Assembly (NCBI RefSeq): GCF_900465345.1
Contig: NZ_UEGO01000034.1
Coordinates: 1 to 64,000, forward strand
Direction of reading: 5' to 3'
Source of the DNA: Asaia bogorensis
Lineage (GTDB): Bacteria; Pseudomonadota; Alphaproteobacteria; Acetobacterales; Acetobacteraceae
DNA length: 64,000 bases
Both the position numbers and the translations under genes were made by a program. Shown here one piece after another: positions 26,334 through 35,341 of the stretch (its first letter is position 1; every line of letters starts with the position of its first letter). The notes beneath the pieces were generated by a model. It was not told the DNA's origin. It worked only from the letters and a program-made list of their open reading frames with translations, and did not search any database.

Positions 26334-27680
26334 ATGGCCCCTCCCCGTCACTCGACCATCCAGGCTGGCAAAGCTGAACCAGGCCGGTCCCGTCATGTGG
26401 GGATGCCACCGAGGAACATACTGGCAATCACGGGGATAGCCGTGCTTCTGAGCGCTTGCGCCAGCACAGCCCAGCGACCGCAAGTCCCTGTCGCCCAGGA
26501 AGCCGCGCATTACCGCGAGCGCGCCAAGTCCTATTATGCGCCGCCTGGACCGGCAGATGACCCATGGGGCCCTTACATCGAGGAAGCCTCACAGCGTTTC
26601 GACGTGCCTACGACATGGATTCGTTCTGTCATGATGCAGGAATCCGGCGGGCGGCTATATGACCGGAACGGCCAGTTCACGACATCTGCGCCAGGCGCGA
26701 TGGGGCTCATGCAGCTCATGCCACCCACCTATGATGACATGCGCACGCAATATAGCCTGGGTGACGATGCGTATGACCCCCATGATAATATCATGGCAGG
26801 TACGGCCTATATCCGTCAGATGTATGACATCTATGGGTCTCCGGGCTTTCTGGCAGCCTATAATGACGGTCCAGGCAGCCTGGACTCCTATCTTCGCCGG
26901 GGACGCGCCCTCCCCCGTGAGACACGCCGCTATGTCGCTCATGTCGGCCCCCAGATTGCGGGGATCTGGCCACGCAACCGCTCTGCGGCCGATCTGCTTG
27001 TTGCCCAGCACGACCCCTCGGCCTCAACCATGGTCGCCCAGAATGACAGCGAGACCGCCTCCGTTCGTGCAGCCTGGCGTCGTCAGGCCCAGTCAGCGAC
27101 TTACCAGGCCGACCAGCAGGATATGCAGGTGGCAGAAGCCCCTGCACCCAGTTCGGCTCGCGCTTCTGTCAGCTCTGCCTGGGCAGCGCGAGGCATCGTA
27201 CAAACGCCCACGGCCGCTCCTGTCCAGATGGCAAGCCTGACAAGTTCGGCGTCGGAGTCTTCCACGGATTCCAGTCCTGACAATGTGGCCCAGGCCTGGG
27301 CGGGACGGGCACCCGTACAGCCCATTCCCGTTAGCCGCCATCTCTCCGCCGAGCCCGTTCTGGCGGTCATGACGCCCCGCTCCGTGCGACAATCTGCCGT
27401 CATGCACACGGCTCCGACCGTTACGCCCGGCAACTGGGCCATTCAGGTCGGTGCCTATAATTCTGCCGTGCAGGCCACACGCGCCGTAGCTCAGGCCCAG
27501 AATCACGCCGGAACTTCGCTCTCCGGTGCGCGTAGTCAGGTTTCCACGGTGCAGTCGGGCCGGGCGCATCTGTATCGGGCGCGCCTGGTCAATCTATCCC
27601 ATGACAATGCCGTGGCCGCCTGCCGGAAAATGGGCCGCGACACACCCTGCGTCGTCGTCTCTCCGGGATCATCATTCTGA
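26334..27680 (+). CDS. Lytic transglycosylase lipoprotein with C-terminal SPOR domain
   Basis: The ATG at 26334 is preceded by AGGTGA eight bases upstream; a TTG at 26313 is in frame but poorer. Of 448 residues, a hydrophobic segment with lipobox LLSAC appears around residue 40, so an even later ATG (26403) is possible. The SLT core follows (SVMMQESGG with catalytic Glu, APGAMGLMQLMPPT, AGTAYIRQM, LAAYNDGPG). The last ~75 residues (GNWAIQVGAYNSAVQA to CVVVSP) are a SPOR domain, which binds glycan strands lacking stem peptides at division sites. It should cleave septal peptidoglycan. A 150-residue Ala/Ser/Gln-rich linker separates the domains. Confidence 0.87.
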   Translation: MAPPRHSTIQAGKAEPGRSRHVGMPPRNILAITGIAVLLSACASTAQRPQVPVAQEAAHYRERAKSYYAPPGPADDPWGPYIEEASQRFDVPTTWIRSVMMQESGGRLYDRNGQFTTSAPGAMGLMQLMPPTYDDMRTQYSLGDDAYDPHDNIMAGTAYIRQMYDIYGSPGFLAAYNDGPGSLDSYLRRGRALPRETRRYVAHVGPQIAGIWPRNRSAADLLVAQHDPSASTMVAQNDSETASVRAAWRRQAQSATYQADQQDMQVAEAPAPSSARASVSSAWAARGIVQTPTAAPVQMASLTSSASESSTDSSPDNVAQAWAGRAPVQPIPVSRHLSAEPVLAVMTPRSVRQSAVMHTAPTVTPGNWAIQVGAYNSAVQATRAVAQAQNHAGTSLSGARSQVSTVQSGRAHLYRARLVNLSHDNAVAACRKMGRDTPCVVVSPGSSF

Positions 27681-27702
27681 CCCTGCTCCCTGTGGAGACA
27701 TC

Positions 27703-28269
27703 ATGAAACGCCGTTTTATCCCCGTTTCCGCCGCTCTCCTGTCACTCTCGATAGCGGCGGCGGTCCCTTCCGCACACGCTGCGTTGAAACAGGGGGGTGA
27801 AGCACCGGATTTCACGCTTCCCGCCACGCAGAATGGCCAGGAAACCAGCTATACGCTGCACGATGCTCTCAAGAACGGCCCTGTCGTGCTTTACTTCTAC
27901 CCGGCCGCCTTTACCAAGGGTTGCACGGCCGAGGCGCATGGCTTTGCAGATGCCATGCCCCAGTTCAAGGCACTTGGAGCCAGTGTCATTGGCGTGTCGA
28001 TGGACAACATCCACAAACTGGATGATTTCTCGGTCAGCCAGATCAAGGGTCAATTCCCTGTGGCTTCTGATACCGATGGCAAGGTCACGCGCCTGTATGA
28101 TGCCAAGATGCCCATGCTCGATATTGCGCAGCGTATTACCTATGTGATCGCACCTGAAGGGCAGATCATTGAAACAATAAGCGCGGACTCCCCCGGCAAC
28201 CATGTCAGCAAGGCTCTGGCTGCTCTGAAGATGTTCAAGTCCGACACCATGAAAAATCGCCATAAGTAA
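27703..28269 (+). CDS. Periplasmic peroxiredoxin (AhpC/TSA, Bcp-like)
   Basis: The start at ATG 27703 follows GGAGA. The 188-residue protein has a signal peptide ending at SAHA-ALKQ, so it is exported. The catalytic PxxxTxxC motif is FYPAAFTKGCT with the peroxidatic Cys at 74. A second cysteine for a resolving role is not seen, so it would be a 1-Cys enzyme reduced by an external thiol. It is 22 bases downstream of the SLT-SPOR gene and could share its transcript. A hairpin follows it. Confidence 0.88.
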   Translation: MKRRFIPVSAALLSLSIAAAVPSAHAALKQGGEAPDFTLPATQNGQETSYTLHDALKNGPVVLYFYPAAFTKGCTAEAHGFADAMPQFKALGASVIGVSMDNIHKLDDFSVSQIKGQFPVASDTDGKVTRLYDAKMPMLDIAQRITYVIAPEGQIIETISADSPGNHVSKALAALKMFKSDTMKNRHK

Positions 28270-28275
28270 GGACCG

Positions 28276-28299
28276 GGCCGCCCATAACACAGGGCGGCC
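28276..28299 (+). terminator. Hairpin after the peroxiredoxin gene
   Basis: GGCCGCCC (28276-28283) and GGGCGGCC (28292-28299) form a perfect 8-bp stem with an 8-base loop, 6 bases after the peroxiredoxin stop. It ends 8 bases before the DUF1643 start. Confidence 0.55.
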
Positions 28300-28307
28300 G
28301 ATCATTC

Positions 28308-28895
28308 ATGACCTTCTCAGCCAAGACCCACCATGTTGGCGCTTCGCGTCCCCTGCGCCTGCAGGGTGACGTGACCAGCACCGCCCTCTACGATGGCCCC
28401 GGTGACTGCTACCGCTACCGCCTGCACAGGGTATGGGCGCCGGAAAAGCCCAGCATCATGTGGCTTATGATGAACCCGTCTGTTGCCACCGAGTATGGCG
28501 ATGACCGGACCGTTGCCAAATGCCAGCGCTACGCCCGCGAGTGGGGGTATGGCGCGATGTTTGTCGGCAACAGCTTCGGCTATCGCTGCACGGACCAGAA
28601 GCGTCTGCTTGAAGTCGACGATCCCGTGGGGCCAGGCAATGATGCGGCTTTGCTCGATATGGCGCGGCAGGCCGACAAGGTGATACTAGCCTATGGCTCA
28701 CCCACCCACCCTTCATTACGGGCGCGCGGCAATCATGTTGCGCAGACCCTGCATGCCGCCGGGATCCCCCTGTTCGTTCTGAGGCTGAGCAAGGGAGGCC
28801 GACCCGAGCACCCCCTCTACCTTCCGTCTGCCCTGACACCGGTCCGGCTGGACGAAGCCTTCTTCAAGGCTCTGGATGGTCAGCCCGCCCCTTGA
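28308..28895 (+). CDS. DUF1643 domain protein
   Basis: The 195-residue protein matches the DUF1643 pattern: an N-terminal YRYRLHRVW, then LMMNPSVATEYGDDRTVAKCQRYAREWGYGAMFVGNSFGYR, and later ILAYGSPTHPSLRARGNH. The conserved MNPS(T/V)A and DDxTV motifs define the family. Its biochemical activity is not known to me. It follows a terminator-like hairpin and is convergent with the POTRA protein gene. Confidence 0.85.
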   Translation: MTFSAKTHHVGASRPLRLQGDVTSTALYDGPGDCYRYRLHRVWAPEKPSIMWLMMNPSVATEYGDDRTVAKCQRYAREWGYGAMFVGNSFGYRCTDQKRLLEVDDPVGPGNDAALLDMARQADKVILAYGSPTHPSLRARGNHVAQTLHAAGIPLFVLRLSKGGRPEHPLYLPSALTPVRLDEAFFKALDGQPAP

Positions 28896-28920
28896 CGGGA
28901 AGGGTCGGGCGATCCGGCAG

Positions 28921-28942
28921 GCAGGGTACCGCGGCACCCTGC
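28921..28942. terminator. Bidirectional hairpin between convergent genes
   Basis: GCAGGGT (28921-28927) and ACCCTGC (28936-28942) form a perfect 7-bp stem between the convergent DUF1643 and POTRA genes. Confidence 0.55.
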
Positions 28943-28976
28943 ACCGGTTTATAGCGAGAGACGATATCGGATCGCC

Positions 28977-29603
28977 TTACTTCTCGGTGATCTGATAGGT
29001 CAGCACGACATGGTTGTCGTGATTGGGCTGGGTGGCGACTGGCTGGATCTGCACGCCCAGATCATGCTTCTGATAGACCTTCTGGATAGCTTGTGTATCA
29101 GCGGTTGCGGCTTCTGCCGTCACAGTGGCACCAGGACGCAGCTTCGTCACAGCCTCAAGTTCGGCGGTCGGCACTTTCTTGTTGCCAACGAACTCGACCT
29201 TGTCGAGCACGAACGGCGCGGGGGCTGCGGCGGCCTGCGGTGCCTGTTCTTCGATCACCAGATAGAACTGCACCGTGTTTTTGACAAAGCGCTCCTTCTC
29301 GCTGAACTTGGCGCCCATGTTCTTGGCCTTGTAGAGATCCGCCACTTTCTGCACGCCTGCATCGAGCTGATCGCGCGTGACGGTATCACCCACATGATAG
29401 GGGAGCGCTGCCATGATTTCGTCAGTCGAGACGGCCTTGTTGCCCTCAACCTTGAGAATCTTGAGCGTCAGCGGTGCGTCGGCAGCCGGGGCACTGGCAG
29501 CCGATGCTGGTGAAACAAGCCCTGTGACGGGCAGGCAGGGCAGAGCTGCCGTACCGGCCATGAGAGCAAGACCGGCGAGAGCGAGACGGGAGTTCGGCTT
29601 CAT
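28977..29603 (-). CDS. Exported POTRA-domain protein without a beta-barrel
   Basis: The ATG at 29601-29603 is preceded by AAGGA and yields a signal peptide (RLALAGLALMAGTAALPCL). The 208-residue mature part appears to hold two POTRA-like repeats. The first is ILKVEGNKAVSTDEIMAALPYHVGDTVTRDQLDAGVQKVADLY. The second is FVLDKVEFVGNKKVPTAELEAVTKLRPGATV and on. In BamA/TamA/FhaC such repeats precede a membrane barrel, but here the frame ends after the second repeat. It may be a periplasmic accessory of outer-membrane protein or surface assembly; function is inferred only from the fold. Confidence 0.72.
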   Translation of the reverse strand: MKPNSRLALAGLALMAGTAALPCLPVTGLVSPASAASAPAADAPLTLKILKVEGNKAVSTDEIMAALPYHVGDTVTRDQLDAGVQKVADLYKAKNMGAKFSEKERFVKNTVQFYLVIEEQAPQAAAAPAPFVLDKVEFVGNKKVPTAELEAVTKLRPGATVTAEAATADTQAIQKVYQKHDLGVQIQPVATQPNHDNHVVLTYQITEK

Positions 29604-30018
29604 GTTGTCGTCCTTCTGAACAGGGTCATTCTGAACGGCAGGATCATAGGCATCATGCGAAGCAATTGGCAAAACCCGCGCGTGCGGTGCCATTCTGCCT
29701 CTCATCGTTCAGGGATATCAGGATGTTGGAAACGGGCCTGAATCAGGTTGCCTTGTCAGCACTCGACCTCGCACGCGCCGGAGGCGGCGTGTCGAGAGCA
29801 AGGGGCGCTTGCGAGAAACGCCCGCTCTCAAGAGCAAAAGAACGGCACGTTTCGGCCTTGCACCCATAACCGGGTGACAAAGAAGCGCCTCTGCCGGGGA
29901 GTAGAAACGATACACTGCGGCAAAGCATCAAATGCTCCTGCCGTCCCCTGCGACCTGCAAAACAGGATCACAGCTGCGGGTCGAGGCGGCCCAGAGAGAC
30001 CGCCCTGCCCGGGGAAGA
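29604..30018. other. 415-base spacer with two adjacent hairpins
   Basis: No gene is convincing here. Two structured segments stand out. At 29794-29829, GAGAGC and GGGCG pair with CGCCC and GCTCTC across a 3-base bulge. Just to the left, about 29766-29796, CTCG/ACGC/GCC can pair with GGC/GCGT/CGAG. Located after the POT transporter stop on the minus strand, they may terminate that gene, form the leader of the POTRA gene, or belong to a small RNA. Confidence 0.4.
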
Positions 30019-31551
30019 CTAGCCTTCCATTTCGGCAGGCATGGCGGGTCGGGCATCAGGATTGGCGTGCAGTCCTGTCGCCAGAACATGCTCACGATCC
30101 CAGCGCTTCGCCAGCGGCAAGAGGCATACGAGAACACCCGTCAGGATCAACCCTGCCACGAACAGATCGCGGAAGAGAGGCACATAGAGCGCCGCCGCAG
30201 CAGCACCCGTCGCCGGGGTGCCCGTGGCCGCCGCGAAATTGGCAACCAGACTGCCGGCGTACATGGCCACGCCCCATAGCAAATAGAGCGACCCCATCAT
30301 GAAGCCACTGCTTTCGGGCAGGGTGTAGCGAGCGATAATCGCCAGCCCCAGCGCCATGGTCAGAAGCTCGGCAATCGAGATCAGACCGTAACCCAGAACC
30401 ATGACCCAAGCCGAAACCAGAGGCTGGGCGTGAGAAGCGGCAATCCACCAGATGAGAAAGCCCAGCGTCACGAGGCCGAAGCCAAGCACCATCTTGTGCG
30501 CAAGGGACAGGTCGCGTCCCTGACGGGCCAGACGGTTATACAGCGCTGCCAGAACCGGGCTCGCCAGCATGATCCAGATCGGGTTGAGCGCCTGGAACTG
30601 GCCAGCGCTGAGATGCACCAGGGTGACGCCACCGATACGAAGATCACCATCGACAGCGCGCAGCGCAAACAGCGTGAGCGATGTCATCATCTGCTGATAG
30701 AAAATCAGATAGGCCATGCTCTCCAGACAGAGCAGGAAGGTCAGGCGCAAACCGGGTCGGGCTGCATTGCCCGAGCGCCAGTAGAGACGCCCCCACAGGA
30801 AGGCGATGGCCGCCGTGGCACACCAGACGCAGAGCCGCGCGATACCGGGGCTCGCGATGATGCCTGTCAGCACGAGCACGGCCAGCACAAACCCGCCAAA
30901 CACCGTCAGAAACGGTTTGAGCTGGAAGGGCCCCTGATCCAGCGCTGAGCCAGCGTGATGGATCCAGCGGCGACGCCAGAAATAATAGGCCAGACCCACG
31001 ACAAGCCCGCCCGAACAGGTCAGGAAGGCGCTTGCAGGTCCATAGCGATCCTGCAGCAGCGGGGTGATGAGCATTGAGACGGTCGAGCCCACATTGACCG
31101 ACATGTAATAGATGGTGAACGCGGCATCGAGCGCGGCGTCGTCGCCTTCATAGATACGACGTACCAGATTGGCCGCATTGGGCTTGAACAGGCCATTCCC
31201 TGCCGAGATCAGGGCCATTGCGAAAAACAGCAATGAGCGATGCTGGTCAGCAAGCGCCAGCGCCGCATAACCGAAGACCAAGGCAAAGGCGCCCATCAGC
31301 ATGGTGCGCCTCGGGCCAAGGATGCGATCGCCGGCAAAGCCACCAAGAACCGGGGTGATGTAGGTAAGACCAACAAAGGCGGCGATCATGACATTGGCTG
31401 CCACGTCGCTCAGCCCCAGACGCTGAACCAGATAGAGCGTCAGTACGGCCTGCATGCCGTAATAGCCAAAACGTTCCCAGAGTTCGATCGCGAAGACGAC
31501 CGAGAAGGCCTGTCGTCGCGTCGGAAGCTCCGTGAGAGAGGATGCGCTCAT
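30019..31551 (-). CDS. POT-family proton-coupled di/tripeptide transporter
   Basis: The 510-residue membrane protein has the PTR2 signature ELWERFGYYGMQAVLTLYLV near the N-terminus (E-x-x-E-R-F-type proton motif). The second family motif region, ISAGNGLFKPNAANLVRRIY, is also present. About 14 hydrophobic segments are visible. It would import small peptides with protons. A clear start ATG is at 31549-31551. It stands alone, followed by a structured spacer. Confidence 0.9.
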   Translation of the reverse strand: MSASSLTELPTRRQAFSVVFAIELWERFGYYGMQAVLTLYLVQRLGLSDVAANVMIAAFVGLTYITPVLGGFAGDRILGPRRTMLMGAFALVFGYAALALADQHRSLLFFAMALISAGNGLFKPNAANLVRRIYEGDDAALDAAFTIYYMSVNVGSTVSMLITPLLQDRYGPASAFLTCSGGLVVGLAYYFWRRRWIHHAGSALDQGPFQLKPFLTVFGGFVLAVLVLTGIIASPGIARLCVWCATAAIAFLWGRLYWRSGNAARPGLRLTFLLCLESMAYLIFYQQMMTSLTLFALRAVDGDLRIGGVTLVHLSAGQFQALNPIWIMLASPVLAALYNRLARQGRDLSLAHKMVLGFGLVTLGFLIWWIAASHAQPLVSAWVMVLGYGLISIAELLTMALGLAIIARYTLPESSGFMMGSLYLLWGVAMYAGSLVANFAAATGTPATGAAAAALYVPLFRDLFVAGLILTGVLVCLLPLAKRWDREHVLATGLHANPDARPAMPAEMEG

Positions 31552-31621
31552 GAGGGGGGGGTCCGGGTCAAGAAATCAGATCAGTGGACCCGAGATATCA
31601 CACTCCCCCGTGATGGAAAGA

Positions 31622-31765
31622 CTAAAGTCCGGCCCAGATCCCCGAGATCCTCATGCCGCCATAGCAGAGGACCACGAGCAATGCGGTGGAAAGAAGGGCA
31701 ACAATCGCCCCCATCACTTCACGGGTGAAGATCAGCTTCCAGTCGAAAAAACCGGGCCTCGCCAC
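31622..31765 (-). CDS. Small 47-residue single-span membrane protein
   Basis: A GTG at 31763-31765 opens a 47-residue frame ending in TAG. A perfect GGAGG lies 10 bases upstream, inside the last codons of the J-domain gene, so it is translationally linked to that gene (stop at 31771). The product starts MARPGFFDWKLIFTREVMGA and then has one hydrophobic helix (IVALLSTALLVVLCYGG) with a short tail. Its role is unknown; a small membrane partner of the chaperone is conceivable, but only position supports it. Confidence 0.6.
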   Translation of the reverse strand: MARPGFFDWKLIFTREVMGAIVALLSTALLVVLCYGGMRISGIWAGL

Positions 31766-31770
31766 CGTTA

Positions 31771-32682
31771 TCAGGCCTCCTCAGCCTGCTGCGCGCGCTG
31801 TTCGGCAAAGAACGCCTCGAGCTTGGGATCGACGTCACCGATCCTGACCTGAAGCGTGACGTACAGGTTCCCTGCCTTGTGCTGGCCGTGCTCGGCGACA
31901 CCACGGCCACCCAACCGCAGCACCGTACCGGTATCGGAATGAGGAGGCACCTTCATGGTCACCTGCCCCTTGGGCGTCGGGATCACGATCTTGCCGCCAA
32001 GAATGGCTGTTTCCAGATCAACCGGCACATTTGCCCTGAGATCGCGGCCATCGCGGGTATAGATCGTGCTTGGCGTCACCGAGATCGTAATGAGCGCATC
32101 ACCGGCAGGGGCATTCTCTCCCATACCTGCACCACCCTTGCCACTCAGGCGCAGGGTCTGACCATCCTCGATTCCGGCAGGAATCTTGACCTCAACCGTT
32201 CCTGCCTCGGGCAAGGTCACACGGCTCGTCGTGCCCAGTACGGAATCCTCGAACGAGACTGTCAGCGTATAGGATCGGTCTGCCCCCCGGCGCGTCCGAC
32301 GACGTCCGCCAAATGGCCCCCCACCAAAATCGGCGCCGGTGCCACCGCCGCTGAACATGTCCGAGAAAAAAGCCCCCAGATCTTCCTGATTGAACTGGTT
32401 ACCGCCGCCATGGAAACCCTGGCCGCCACCAAAGCCACCGCCACCGAAGGGCCCTCTCTCATTCCCCTCGGCATCGATTTCGCCGCGATCGAAGCGCGCG
32501 CGCTTTTCCTTGTCGCCCAGAATGGCATAGGCGGCACCAACAGCCTTGAAGGCCTCCTCAGCCTTCTTGTTGTTCGGATTATGGTCCGGATGATGTTCCT
32601 TGGCGAGTTTGCGATAGGCGCTGCGGATCTCCTTATCCGTGGCGCTGCGCGTCAGGCCAAGCGCTGCATAAGGATCTTTCAC
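31771..32682 (-). CDS. DnaJ-like co-chaperone without zinc finger (CbpA type)
   Basis: The GTG start at 32680-32682 has AAGGAG eight bases upstream. The 303-residue protein has a J domain with HPD at residues 31-33 (KEHHPDHN), then a Gly/Phe-rich linker (GGGGFGGGQGFHGGGNQ). Two C-terminal substrate-binding lobes follow (YTLTVSFEDSVLGTT, VKIPAGIEDGQTLRL, VPVDLETAILGG). No CxxCxGxG zinc repeats are present, so it is a CbpA-type rather than DnaJ-type partner for Hsp70. A small membrane protein follows within the same transcript. Confidence 0.9.
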   Translation of the reverse strand: MKDPYAALGLTRSATDKEIRSAYRKLAKEHHPDHNPNNKKAEEAFKAVGAAYAILGDKEKRARFDRGEIDAEGNERGPFGGGGFGGGQGFHGGGNQFNQEDLGAFFSDMFSGGGTGADFGGGPFGGRRRTRRGADRSYTLTVSFEDSVLGTTSRVTLPEAGTVEVKIPAGIEDGQTLRLSGKGGAGMGENAPAGDALITISVTPSTIYTRDGRDLRANVPVDLETAILGGKIVIPTPKGQVTMKVPPHSDTGTVLRLGGRGVAEHGQHKAGNLYVTLQVRIGDVDPKLEAFFAEQRAQQAEEA

Positions 32683-32762
32683 GCCTGTATCTCCTTGCTT
32701 TTCGTGAATACTACAGAATTCATAAGTTGTATATTGTGACCATCATCCGCAATTCAAGTGAG

Positions 32763-34286
32763 CTAGCGCGAGAAGGCCTTTGCAAGGATACTTTGCTTTG
32801 CCGCATCAATTGGCAAGGCCGTATCGCGCATTGCCACACCCTGCCACCCTGCACCCATCGCCGTATACAGCGCCACGGAATCGTGCAGCCTGGCCGTACG
32901 GGCCACAGCCTCACGGTCCTGAGCCCCCAGCAAGGTGCGTTGCGTCGTCAGGACATTCAGGTAATCGGTCAGACCCGCGGCATAGAGCCGCCTCGCCCTG
33001 TCCGCTGCCAGACCACTATCGGTTGCTGCCTGATGCAGCTGGGCGACATAATGGTCGTTATGCAGCCATGACGTCATGGCGTCCTCAACCTCGCGGAAGG
33101 CATTGAGCACGGTCTTGCGATAGGTCAGACGGCTGGCCTCGGCCCGTGCGCGCACCTCGACCACCTGCGAGGTGAAACGCCCCCCGTGCATGACCGGCAG
33201 GGTTGCCAGCATCATGAACGACCAGCTCATCGCATTGACCTGAAACGCCTGATACATGGCGGAGGCATTCGGATTGAATGTCAGGGGAATCGAGAATTTG
33301 GGGTAGAGCTGTGCCACGGCCACGCCGATGCGAGCCGTCGCTTCGGCATAGCCGCGCTCGGCGGCACGAATATCGGGGCGATTGGCCACGACGATCGAGG
33401 GCAATGTGGCTGGAAAGCGCGGCATGACCGGCAGGGAGGCTGTCCCGTCGGGCAATGCCTCCAGTTCTGCCTTGAGATCGCCCGGCATATCACCCAGCAA
33501 GACGCTTACCCCGTGGCTCAGCGTGTCGATCTGGGCCTTGAGAGGTTCGAGCGAAGCCAGTTCGCTATCGAGCTCGCTCTGCGCCTGTGCGGTCTGAAGC
33601 GTGTTGCCTATGCCCTCCAGATAAAGACGCTTGGTCAGATCGACCTCGCTCTGGGCATTCTTGACGTTGGCCTGCGCGATCGAGAAACGCAGCTGCGCCC
33701 CCCGGAGCGAGATATAGGCGCGTACCAGATCCGAAAGCAGCGTCATCAGCGTGGCGCGTCGGTCCTCGATGCTGACATCGATGGCGCGCTCGCTGGCCTC
33801 GACCTCGCGCCTGATACGCCCGAACGCGTCGATTTCCCAACTGGCCTGGGCACCATAGGTCAGGACCGATGCCTCTGGCCGGTTCTGCGGATTGCCGGGC
33901 CTGATGGGCCAGTTGTCGATATTGATGGAATATCGGCTTGAGCCACCGCCTGCGTTGACATCGAGCTGCGGGTACCAGGCCGAGGCCGCCTCTTCACGCA
34001 TGGCGCGACCGGCGATGATACGCTGGTCGGCAATGAGGAGGTCGTAATTACCCTTGATGGCCTGAGCCACAAGCCGGTTAAGCAGCGGATCGTTATACTG
34101 TCCCCACCACTCCTTCATCTCGGCCTCAGTGCGGGCGATTTCCTCTGCGGTGGCCGCGTGATCGGTCTCGACAAAGCCATCTGGCAGTTTCATGCGGTCG
34201 GGCTTGTAAGCGGGCCCGACCGTGCATCCGGCAAGAAGCGAGGCAGCAAAAGTGAGGGCGCAAAGCCTGCGGGGAAGAGACACCAT
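32763..34286 (-). CDS. NodT-family outer-membrane efflux lipoprotein
   Basis: The 507-residue protein has a lipobox LLAGC and the NodT/OprM family opening VGPAYKPD. Typical segments are EWWGQYNDPLLNRLVAQAI and long coiled-coil helices with the VDLTKRLYLEGIGNTLQTAQAQSELD pattern, present in two repeats. It forms the trimeric outer-membrane exit duct of tripartite efflux pumps. It is the last gene of the DUF1656-HlyD-NodT run, starting 2 bases after the HlyD stop. Confidence 0.92.
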   Translation of the reverse strand: MVSLPRRLCALTFAASLLAGCTVGPAYKPDRMKLPDGFVETDHAATAEEIARTEAEMKEWWGQYNDPLLNRLVAQAIKGNYDLLIADQRIIAGRAMREEAASAWYPQLDVNAGGGSSRYSINIDNWPIRPGNPQNRPEASVLTYGAQASWEIDAFGRIRREVEASERAIDVSIEDRRATLMTLLSDLVRAYISLRGAQLRFSIAQANVKNAQSEVDLTKRLYLEGIGNTLQTAQAQSELDSELASLEPLKAQIDTLSHGVSVLLGDMPGDLKAELEALPDGTASLPVMPRFPATLPSIVVANRPDIRAAERGYAEATARIGVAVAQLYPKFSIPLTFNPNASAMYQAFQVNAMSWSFMMLATLPVMHGGRFTSQVVEVRARAEASRLTYRKTVLNAFREVEDAMTSWLHNDHYVAQLHQAATDSGLAADRARRLYAAGLTDYLNVLTTQRTLLGAQDREAVARTARLHDSVALYTAMGAGWQGVAMRDTALPIDAAKQSILAKAFSR

Positions 34287-34288
34287 GA

Positions 34289-35200
34289 TCAGAGATGGTT
34301 CTGCAGCCAGGTGGTCAGACGGCCCCGTTGCCCTTGTGGCGGAGTGCCTACCGTGACCGTGCAGGTCATTCCGGCCGCCAGAATGACCTCGGGCGGCACG
34401 CGATCAAGATGGATACGCACGGGAATACGCTGCGCCAGACGGACCCAGGTGAAAATGGGATTCACATCCTGCAGTCCCAGCTTGTCTGGCGATCCGTTCT
34501 GATCGTTGATACCACGAGCGATGGAAACGACATGGGCCGGGATGATTTCGCGGTAGCCCATGAGCTTCACGCGGGCAACGTCACCCACATGCACGCCCCA
34601 CATCTTCGTTTCCTCGAAATAGGCGTTGATCCAGAAGCTGTCAGCATCGATGACCGCCATGCGCGACTGCCCCTCATGCGCATAGTCACCCACGCGCAGA
34701 TTGAGGTTGGTCACGTAGCCTTCAACCGGCGAGTAGACGATGGAGCGCTGGAGGTTCAGCCTCGCCACATCGAGCGTGGCACGCGCCGCATTGACCGCAT
34801 CCTCCTGCGTCTCAACATTGGAGTTGTAGATTTCCTGCTCTTCGGCCGAGACGATACCGCTCAATCCCATGCGGCGCTTGGCATCGTTGCGGCGCAGCTT
34901 GAGATCTTCCTCGGCGCTCGCAAGATGGGCCTCCGCCTCCTTGATCGCGAGGCGGAACCGCACCGGGTCGATCACGAAAAGCGGGTCGCCACGATGAACA
35001 AAATCATTGTCGTGCACCGGCACACTGACCACCGTACCCGACACTTCAGGCGCCGCATCGACCACATACACGCGAACGCGCCCATCACGCGTCCACGGTG
35101 CGATCATGTAAGTCTCCCACAGCGTGTAGCCCAGAAGGATCGTCACCCCGAGCACTGCGAATGTCAGAAAGACCCGGATCAGTGTACGAGCGAGCAACAC
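34289..35200 (-). CDS. HlyD-family periplasmic adaptor (AaeA-like)
   Basis: The start is GTG at 35198-35200, with AAGGA nine bases upstream. The 303-residue protein has one N-terminal membrane anchor and a biotinyl-lipoyl-like motif (DAAPEVSGTVVSVPVHDNDFVHRGD). A coiled-coil hairpin follows, then a beta-barrel part with SFWINAYFEETKMWGV, which resembles AaeA (p-hydroxybenzoate efflux). It should link an inner-membrane pump to the NodT duct. The expected FUSC-type AaeB pump gene is not adjacent. Confidence 0.88.
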   Translation of the reverse strand: MLLARTLIRVFLTFAVLGVTILLGYTLWETYMIAPWTRDGRVRVYVVDAAPEVSGTVVSVPVHDNDFVHRGDPLFVIDPVRFRLAIKEAEAHLASAEEDLKLRRNDAKRRMGLSGIVSAEEQEIYNSNVETQEDAVNAARATLDVARLNLQRSIVYSPVEGYVTNLNLRVGDYAHEGQSRMAVIDADSFWINAYFEETKMWGVHVGDVARVKLMGYREIIPAHVVSIARGINDQNGSPDKLGLQDVNPIFTWVRLAQRIPVRIHLDRVPPEVILAAGMTCTVTVGTPPQGQRGRLTTWLQNHL

Positions 35201-35341
35201 GGAGGCATTTCCTTGTAAGAGGCCAAGTTAGTCGGGGCGGGGAAGCAGGCAGCATGCATGGTAGAACGCCAGACACCACAGGCGACATGACCCATCATAC
35301 GCCTCTGTGAGGCGGGCAGGGAGCCGCGCTGCCTCTCGACC

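Noticed and set aside
31879-32739. 286-residue plus-strand frame
   Set aside because: Antisense to the J-domain gene, whose HPD motif and ribosome site are clear.
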